Positions 57,046-64,000 of a stretch of DNA of 64,000 bases are shown in pieces. The stretch's first letter is position 1, and each line of letters opens with the position of its first letter. The notes beneath the pieces were generated by a model. That model was given only the letters and a program-made list of their open reading frames with translations. It was not told the origin of the DNA and did no database searches. The stretch lies in assembly GCA_951799425.1 (NCBI GenBank), contig OX637398.1, positions 18,858,270-18,922,269 of the forward strand, in the 5' to 3' direction. The translations under genes were made by a program, and so were the position numbers. The DNA comes from Ilex aquifolium (lineage: Eukaryota > Streptophyta > Magnoliopsida > Aquifoliales > Aquifoliaceae).

Positions 57046-57759
57046 TGATGGTGTCAAACTGCGCGTATGAACTATGGGATTGGATTGTGTGGTATGTACG
57101 ATCTGCGTAGGGCTTGGTATGATATCTGAACTACAAGGCTCGTGAATTGGTGGATGAATGCTCTAATCAATCGATGTGTAGTGTGTGAAATGCAGTAAAA
57201 GTATAGTGGTTCACCGGCTAATGAGCTCGGCTAATCCACCCTCAAATGGAGGCTCTTGCTCCCTTCTCTTTATTGATGAAATTGAGCATGTTACAGTAGA
57301 ATACTCAGGGTATTAGGGTTTCTCCTCGTCCCCCCCTTTGATGGGGGTTGCCTCCTCCTTTTATGGCCTCATGCTCCCCTCTAATACAAAGTTACTTCCT
57401 ATATTGAAGGGACCGTGCCCTATCTTCATCCATAATTCCGGAGTTACCCAAACTCCTTATGGCTGGTTTCAAACGGAGAGATCCTTGCCTTCTTCCATGG
57501 GATTTTCCTTAGTTTTAGGAGGGGATCATGGTTGAATACGGGTTTCATACCTTGGATTGGTTCTACTTCCTTTGTAAGGGTATCCGTTGTCATCTTGCTG
57601 GCCCCTTGGCATCTCTCATCTCGAATCTTCAGCAGGGAGTGTCAATGCTGGCTGGGCGAGCTCAGCCCATGGCTAGGGGGGAGCTCAGCTTATTTTACCT
57701 GAGCTCCCGAGCTGAGCTCACTTACTGAGCACGTGTCAGTTTTATTCTTGGTATCATCA
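57046..57759 (-). repeat. 5' LTR of element B
   Basis: 714 bp, nearly identical to 44412-45125. It is rich in GAGCTC/AGCTC palindromes (about 57655-57725). Confidence 0.92.
57358..57364 (-). promoter_or_regulatory. Possible TATA box of element B
   Basis: ATAAAAG on the minus strand (within CCATAAAAGGAGGAG), placed mid-LTR as expected for a U3 promoter. Confidence 0.4.
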
Positions 57760-57764
57760 CTATC

Positions 57765-57806
57765 CAAGACAAGGGCAGGTTGAACTAGTCATTATCTCTG
57801 TTAACA
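57765..57806 (-). repeat. 5' LTR of element C, part 2
   Basis: GGCAGGTTGAACTAGTCATT and ATCTCTGTTA match the left LTR of C (about 37456-37485). This shows that element B landed inside this LTR. Confidence 0.75.
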
Positions 57807-58488
57807 AGGCATAAAACCGTGCTCCGGAATGACCCCTAGGAGGATCTTGGCCACAATAACAATAATAATCAATAATCGTCACAAACCATTTTTGTAAGTT
57901 TTACAAACCACACATTTACGGATGCAATACATAAACTAAGCTCAACATTACATGAAACCATATAAACTAATTCCCAAATGAATTACAACAGAATAAACTG
58001 ACCCCATATCCATAGATGTCACAATGTTCGTATATGGAACTTTTAACAGATCAATGTCCATCAAAACCACGGAAGCATAATGGCTACATATTGTACAGAG
58101 TCCATACGTGCTCTCCTTGCCAGTAATATTTCTATAAATTTGGAATAAGGATATACCCTTTTTTCATAAGAGGAATAATGATACTTTTGGTTCTATGTAT
58201 ATCAAACAGAAGGTTTGAGTTTTACAATAATCTGAAAAATCTGTTACAAGGTGTTCTATCAAAACATTTTTTTTTTTTTAACAAACTTACCATGGTGCAA
58301 AACATTTTATATTTAAATTCTCAAATTTAGTCTCAATTTTTTTTTTAAAAAACATGTGTCTTAACATCGTATTTTTCTCTGAATAAGATAGACCAAGAAT
58401 AGGTAAGGTGCCCTGAAAAGCACATACCAAACTGGAAAATTCGTGTTAAGTGATGCCTATTCATAATCTGAGTTGTAAGGAGTAATAG
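57807..58488 (-). other. 3' flank and probable 3' untranslated region of the transporter gene
   Basis: No coding signal. It is the DNA directly downstream of the minus-strand transporter stop, and part of it is probably transcribed. T- and A-runs occur at about 58270 and 58340. Confidence 0.5.
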
Positions 58489-60329
58489 TCAGCCTGCTGC
58501 ATTCCCAGAGTCATATTTGCCAAGATCTGAAAATGTGAGCTGATGGGAAAGGAGTCTCTTCTCATCATTTTCATCAAAATCAAGGCTTTCCTCTTGTTCG
58601 TAACCGATTTCAGTCACACTCCTCTCTTTTCCATGTAGCTCATCTGATTCTGAAATACGAGTTTGGGAGTACACTTGTCCTGAAGGATTGTCCATCTCCA
58701 TCTCTCGCATTTCTGATTCTATTAAGGAATCCATTCTTGCCCGTTCCCTATCTCTTGGATAAGTAGAGTATAAGAAGGAGTAGATGAGGCAACAGATAGC
58801 CATTGGAATGCCAATCGCTGTGTAGAGTGCCTTGGCAAGTGCTGCAGCATTTTCTCTATCTGTTTCAATCTCTTGCAAATCCGTTGCTCCTTTTGTAACT
58901 GGTTTGTAACCATAGACATGCTGAGACAAAATTCCAACTATAGGAGGAGCAAATGATGCTAATATGGATTCAAAGGATCGATCCAAAGCGTAGATGCTCG
59001 TTCGAGATCTCTCTGGAACTATCTCTGCAAATATTGGACTGTAGACATAAAAACAAAAATGAATGGTTAAATAAATCATCAAAATTTCTGATGCTGTTTC
59101 ATGCCTAAATGCTACATGTGATGCATGGTATAGTAGTGCATTTTGAAGAAGCGATTTCAATCGCTCTGAAAGTATTCCCCTCCAAAAGCCAGAAACACTT
59201 TTAACCATAAGTTGGGTTTTTTCAGAAGTTTTGTGTGGCATCTAATAGCTCTGAAAGTAATTTAAGGGTCCCTATTATGATTATGCCCCACTTCTGTTCA
59301 TGTGAATATTCACAAGCGAAAGCTAGAGATTCGAAGATCATGGTTTCCAATATTATCCAATATGACATAGAACCCAAAAAATTCTTTAGTGGCACTCAGA
59401 AGTGTGAAACTAGAGAGATTCAAAGAAGCTATTCATCATACATTGTAAAGTTCTTGCCTGCCAAACCCCACAATAGAATATTCCACACACTTCTAGTTCA
59501 CAGCTCCAACACCCCACAAACACCCTGTTATTCTCAAAGATAAGGAGAAAAAACATAAATGGTCAATAGAGACATACTTGTTCGTAGCTGGACCATTCCA
59601 GGATATGCTTAATCCCATGACGAATAAAACCAATCCATGGATAAACACTGTTGAAGGATCATCAGGCAATACAAGCAGCAGTATTGCTGCTAAAGGAATG
59701 GCTGAACCAGAGCTTATCTGTGAGAGAATTATTCTCCCGGAATTTGGCAACCGTTTTGAGAGGATATCCCCCATCCTTCCCCCGAACAGACCCCCAAGTG
59801 AAGTGGCAATAACAAAAACAGTCCAGAGAAATGCCGTTTCTTTGTGGGAGAACCCAATGAGCTCTAACCACATTGGGGCAAATGATAATGACGACCAAGG
59901 AAATGAACCAGATACACCTTGAGCAACAATTATTTGGAATGATGGAATTTTCACAACTGCCTTTGCTTCTTTAATCAGGTCCTTTACTTCTGAGGCAAAG
60001 GGTTTTGGTGGAATATGAGCTTTAGTTTTAGTATCAGAATCAGAAAAGCGGGGATCATTGGCAAATAGGCGGACCAAAATACCAACGATAACACTTATCA
60101 GTCCAACCAGATGGAAGGCAATCCTCCAACCAGGGATGCCCATGAATGATGTTGAGGCGATCAGCACAGAACAAAGCCCACCAATGATTGAACCAAAGTT
60201 TGCTGTTAACTGTAGCCATCCAAAAGCCATACCTCGATTGCTGTCATCAGTAGAATCAGCAACAAGGGACAGAATAGCTGGTGTAACTATGGCAAGTCCT
60301 ATCCCATTCAGACCTCTTGAAATCGCCAC
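58489..60329 (-). CDS. Major facilitator superfamily transporter, last two exons
   Basis: A membrane carrier moving a small solute; the substrate cannot be read from sequence. Exon 60329-59578 follows an acceptor at 60330-60331 (TTCAG/GTGGCG) and ends at a GTATGT donor. Exon 59038-58489 follows a CTACAG acceptor. Both are phase 2 at the join, giving 433 residues. The first exon encodes ISRGLNGIGLAIVTPAILSL, then SNRGMAFGWLQ and several membrane helices, a cytosolic loop (about 96-125), and the MFS signature GGRMGDILSKRLPNSGRI. The last exon has PERSRTSIYALDRSFES, two helices and a long acidic tail with RLLSHQL. It resembles the plant family that includes Arabidopsis UNE2-like carriers (from memory). 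The N-terminal helices are not in the window. An L1 sits antisense in the upstream intron. Confidence 0.88.
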
Positions 60330-60935
60330 CTGAATGATCAGATGTCAACAAAAAGAGGTTTATTTCGTGCATGATTAGGAGATGTGAAGAGTCAAATGCA
60401 TTCAAGAAATATGTCTCGTTCAGTCAAGAGTTTATCTTCCTCAACCCAGCATGGACTTCTTCAATTAGGATTGATGTGCAAAGGATTTGAGTATTTTTAT
60501 TTGTTTGCTTTATCAAGTGCGTAGGGTTTTTCCGAGTATCAATCTGCATGGCATTTGGGCCTCTTATCCTACTGTGGCTGCTCTTGCACTTTATGAGGGG
60601 ACTTTCAATTAGAATCTCACGGGGTGAAGTTAGAAGTTTACCATAATGCATATTAGAAACTCACTCAACCAAGTTAACATGAATCAGCAGCAAGATTTAT
60701 ATATAAAATCACATGGATTCAGTGAGGCAGGATCCATTTCCATCTGCTGTAGTTTCATAGTAGGCGAGCGAGTTAGCGAAGAGGCTTAGGCTAATAGAAA
60801 AGAGTGCGTTGGTGCGTACTATTTAACAACAGTTCCTAGTGTGAATATTGGCTGAAAATAACAGGTGTATTATATTCTTTTCACATGTCCGTCACACTTG
60901 CCAAATTAGATGTCTAATCAATAGGTTCATACTCC

Positions 60936-62855
60936 ATGCTCCCTATTGAAGGAGATGGATTAGGGGTTATTTGTCATCTTTGAATTTCACAGTGGTTTTA
61001 AATGGTAAACCAAGGGGAAGATTCAATGCTTCTAGGGGTTTGAGACTGGGGATCCGCTCACCTTTTCTTTTTTCTTTGGTGGTTGATGGATTTAGTAGAT
61101 TGGTCGAGAGAAGAGTGGAATATAATTTAGTGGAAGGTTTTCTAGTGGGGAATGATAGGATTAAAGTTTTCATCTTCAATTTGCGGATATCACCATTTTT
61201 TTCTCATCTAGAGACGAGCAAAAATTTAGAATTTGGTCGAAATTGTTAAGGACTTTTAGCTTGGTTTTGGGGTTGAAGGTGAATATGTCCAAGAGCTTAG
61301 TTGTCGGCATTAACTCTTCTAGGAGTAAGATAGAAGATTTTGCTAGGGAGTTGAGGTGTGAGGCAAGTGAGTGGCCATTAAATTAAAGTATCTAGATCTT
61401 CTGTTGGGGGTAATCCTTTATCCCTAAATTTTTGGAATCCTGTTGTAGAAAGAGTGCAAAAAAGATTGAATGGGTGGAAAAAGAGTTGTGTGCATAGGGG
61501 GAGGGAGGCTCATTTTAATCCAAGCGGTGTTGGGTAACATTACTACTTATTTTATGCCCCTTTTTTAGATTCCTATTAATGTGGCTAAGATTTTCGAGAA
61601 AATGACGAAAGATTTTTTATGAGAGGGTAGTGGAGAAGGAAATAATGATCATCTTATTAAGTGGGAAGTTGTTTCAAATTCTAAAACAAAAAAGGGGTTA
61701 GGTGTAGGTAATTTTAGTTAAGAGGAATGTGACTTTGTTAGAAAAGTGGCTTTGATGGTTTCCATTGGAGTCTGATTCCTTGTGGCATTCTAATATCAAA
61801 AGTAAGTATAGTATCCATGCTAATGGATGAGACTCTAATGTGGTAACTAGAGTCTCATTTCGTAATCCTTCGAAGTTTATTTCTCATGGTTTGAATGATT
61901 TTAGAGAACATATTTCTTTGAAAGCGGGGAATGGAGAAAGAGGACACTTTTGGGATGCTTTTTTGTTTCCTGGGCTCTATAGATTTTCGGGTACTCATAA
62001 TTCTCAGGTGGAAAGGGTTTCTAGTATTCTTACAAATTCTTATAAACTTCGATTTTTTTCATAGTTTAAATGATCGGGATATCTTGAAGTGTTCTTCCTT
62101 ACTTTCTCTGCTTAAATCAGTTTCCTTGCACTTGTCGGTTTGTGATAGAAGACTTTGATCTCTTGATTTTTCCGAAATCTTTTCTTGTTGTTCCTATTTT
62201 CAATGGTTGATTGATATTTCAAATGATCCTATTTTTTATCCATATTCCATGATTTGGAAGGCAAGAGTGCCAGTGAGGTGCAAGTGCTTGCTTGCTTGGT
62301 TGCTCATGGTAAAGTGAATACTTGTGATTTATTGCAAAAGAAAAGGCCTAACATTTTTATTTCTCCTCAATAGTGTATTATGTTTCTTATAATCATCTGT
62401 TTCTACATTGTCCCATTGCCATTTTTTATGGTTTAAGCTTTTGGGGAAAGCAGATTTGGTGTGGATAATACCTTGCAAAAGTGCTTCACTATTAACGATG
62501 AATTTAGAGTGTCTTGGACGTGGAAAGAGAGCTTCCATTTTATGGAGATGTGCTACTTTGGCTATATCGGGTGGTTTGGTTGAAGCGTAATTGAAGAATT
62601 TTTGAAGGAAATGAGGAGTAAAAATAATGTTTATAGGAAAGAGTGAAGTTTTTAACTTCTCTTTGGCAAAAATTACCAAGAATTTTTGTGATATCCCTTT
62701 GGTTGTTTTGCAACTCAATTGAAAGGTTGCTTATAGTCATTAGTTTTTCTTTATTTTTTTTTTGTTTTCTGGGTGAATTTCTTATCCACCATTTTGTATA
62801 ATTCTTTTTACATCTTTCGTTCTATGAAATGAATCTATTTTCTATCCCAAAAAAA
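60936..62855 (+). mobile_element. 5'-truncated L1-type LINE in the transporter intron
   Basis: Flanked by a perfect 16-bp target duplication AATAGGTTCATACTCC (60920-60935 and 62856-62871), with an A-run at the 3' end (62849-62857). It starts inside the RT domain (VVLNGKPRGRFNASRGLRLG, 60990-61050). It continues through fragments such as SRLVERRVEYNLVEGFLVGN, WNPVVERVQKRLNGWKKSCV and a zf-RVT-like end. Frameshifts and stops are many. It is antisense to the host gene. Confidence 0.88.
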
Positions 62856-62871
62856 AATAGGTTCATACTCC

Positions 62872-63599
62872 CTAATATTACAGTGCTATAATATGGTGCA
62901 TTCTTTTACGGATCTTTTATTGATTTGAAATTTAGTGAGTATGATGGGAATTGGGAGAGCTTGCAATCCAATGGTTGATTACAAAAGAATTAAGTGCTAC
63001 GAAATAGTACTAAGAGGTGTAGGACATGAACACTATTTAGAGAGGTATACAAGTACAATTAAAAAGTTGTATAAGACGTTGTCCACTCTTCGAATAATTC
63101 TATTACATTTAACATAAGGCTCATCTTAAAATAACACGTACCATAAATTAAGACTATAAAAGAGTTCACCTTACTGATCTAGTCCTTAAAAGTGACAAAA
63201 ATATATTTTAGGATTTCTAAAATAAAAGCTTCAATGGATTAATGTGATTCATCCAGCAATTTTGACCGAAATCATTTTATATTTTCAAAGTAGATTGTTT
63301 TACAACTAAAAAATGTTTTCACAAGGGACCTTCAACCTTTTACGTTAAAAAATTATTTGTCAGGTTTGCCCAACTATGACTTAACGAGAGTCAGGTCGTT
63401 TTGACTCGAATCGTGGACCTGATCTTTAATCCTACACCAGTTTCAGTAAGAAATCCCTCTCGTGAGCCATCCCACTTCCAAAGAGAAGAGAGCTACCGGC
63501 TGTTGCTACTGGACGACGAAATGGATTTTTGAATTTATAAGATTTACTCTATTATGACTTAGACATACATCTGACCCTCGTTCTTGTGTCTCTTTGCAT
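62872..63599. other. Intron or upstream flank of the transporter gene, no exon seen
   Basis: No stretch on the minus strand resembles the missing N-terminal helices, so the first exon should lie right of 64000. No recognisable element. Confidence 0.45.
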
Positions 63600-63668
63600 T
63601 CCTATCGTATACATATGACCCTCTCCACACCCCGCAGTAGTGAGAGCCTCATGCATTGGGCCGCTTCC
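63600..63668 (+). repeat. Possible SINE 3' fragment
   Basis: GACCCTCTCCACACCCCGCA followed by GAGAGCCTCATGCATTGGGC resembles, from memory, the tail of plant tRNA-derived SINEs of the Au type (ACCCCGC...GGGAGC...GTGCA..GGGC). No polymerase III boxes are recognised upstream and no target duplication was found. Confidence 0.3.
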
Positions 63669-64000
63669 ATATATGAACATTAGAATCTAGTCTACCTATC
63701 AAATTTAACTAGTTGAAAATCTGTAAGCCATTTCAAGCTTCTTATGCTATTTAATCTCTTCTAGGAAGGTGTGTAGTATTACATTTACAATCGACTCTTC
63801 AAACTAGAGAATTTAGCCAAATTAAGAGACATGTAAGAAGATCTTGCCCCAATATAACCATAGTGAACCTTTAAATTGAACCACCAACTTTCATCCATTG
63901 TGCATTCTTAATATTAATAGAAGTTTTGTCATCCCCGTTCTAGTGGCAAGTTTAACTTCTTCAGCTGAATTTTGTAAACCATACTACTACTCTGACCACA
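63669..64000. other. Right edge, no gene seen
   Basis: AT-rich and non-coding; probably still intron or 5' flank of the transporter gene. Confidence 0.45.

Larger units (their letters stand above)
44412..57759 (-). mobile_element. Full-length Tat-lineage gypsy element (element B)
   Basis: 13,348 bp, with two 714-bp LTRs and a perfect 5-bp target duplication CTATC (44407-44411 and 57760-57764). Gag-pol runs on the minus strand from 56983 to 51522. It includes an archaeal-type second RNase H, the mark of the Tat lineage (Ogre/Retand group). Between pol and the 3' LTR lie a hairpin tandem array and two genes on the opposite strand. I count about 9 differences between the LTRs (about 1.3%), so it is fairly young. 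An 11-bp deletion in RT makes it non-autonomous. Confidence 0.93.
37309..57806 (-). mobile_element. Copia remnant (element C) hosting two gypsy elements
   Basis: A second copia-like element on the minus strand. Similar short LTRs stand at its edges (37309-37488, and 44289-44411 joined to 57765-57806 across element B). A piece of its RNase H end lies inside the left LTR. The flanks AGGAA (37304-37308) and AGGCA (57807-57811) agree at 4 of 5 bases, consistent with an old target duplication. Most of its gag-pol is missing; the space is filled by Tat element A. Confidence 0.65.

Noticed and set aside
59039..59241. An ATG start at 59241 for the transporter's last exon
   Set aside because: The stretch 59039-59577 is an intron with a CTACAG acceptor and GTATGT donor in matching phase; the peptide from 59241 is intron sequence.
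1..64000. CRISPR array, bacterial operon, riboswitch, rRNA or tRNA gene
   Set aside because: None seen. The tandem arrays present are eukaryotic transposon repeats and minisatellites, and the genes have spliceosomal introns.

Overview
The window is nuclear DNA from a flowering plant, most likely a eudicot. It is AT-rich and gene-poor, with GT-AG introns, plant-type LTR retrotransposons, a BED/hAT transposon, an L1-type LINE and many small foldback elements. I cannot name the species. I saw no rRNA, tRNA or CRISPR array. Only two host protein genes can be supported: a single-exon gene for an unknown plant membrane protein (21045-22406, minus), with a truncated duplicate of its 3' end just downstream (about 20098-20343), and the last two exons of a major facilitator superfamily transporter (58489-60329, minus), whose first exon(s) lie beyond the right edge.

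Layout. 1-2461: intergenic, with three small foldback (MITE-like) repeats. 2462-18189: a three-level nest with a target-site duplication (TSD) at every level. It is a solo long LTR (TSD GTTTA), split by a hAT transposon at 3297-16953 (TSD ATATGGCT), itself split by a complete, recent Ty3/gypsy chromovirus of the Tekay/Del type at 4994-15062 (TSD TGAGG; LTRs about 99.3% identical by eye). 18190-23059: a hairpin element and host gene 1. 23060-28487: repeats, namely MITEs, a tandem duplication carrying CCN microsatellites, a 650-bp foldback and an inverted minisatellite. 31365-37045: an old Ty1/copia element full of stop codons (TSD TTTCT). 37309-57806: a second nest, in which a copia remnant (element C) holds a degenerate Tat-lineage gypsy element (element A), and one LTR of C is split by a complete 13.3-kb Tat-lineage element (element B, 44412-57759, TSD CTATC). 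57807-64000: the transporter gene, with a 5'-truncated L1 inserted antisense in its intron, and a possible SINE scrap.

How the parts work together. The Tekay element and element B each carry gag, protease, reverse transcriptase, RNase H and integrase, but both are broken: two in-frame stops in the Tekay gag, and an 11-bp deletion in the reverse transcriptase of B. Element B also has the pattern described for the Tat lineage: a second, archaeal-type RNase H, a tandem-repeat 3' region, and genes on the strand opposite gag-pol. There are two antisense genes here. One has four exons whose phases agree exactly (45775-48326); the other is one exon (49440-50528). Both appear to share a domain resembling the 'putative gypsy type transposon' family, followed by a coiled coil. 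These two genes are the least ordinary content of the window.
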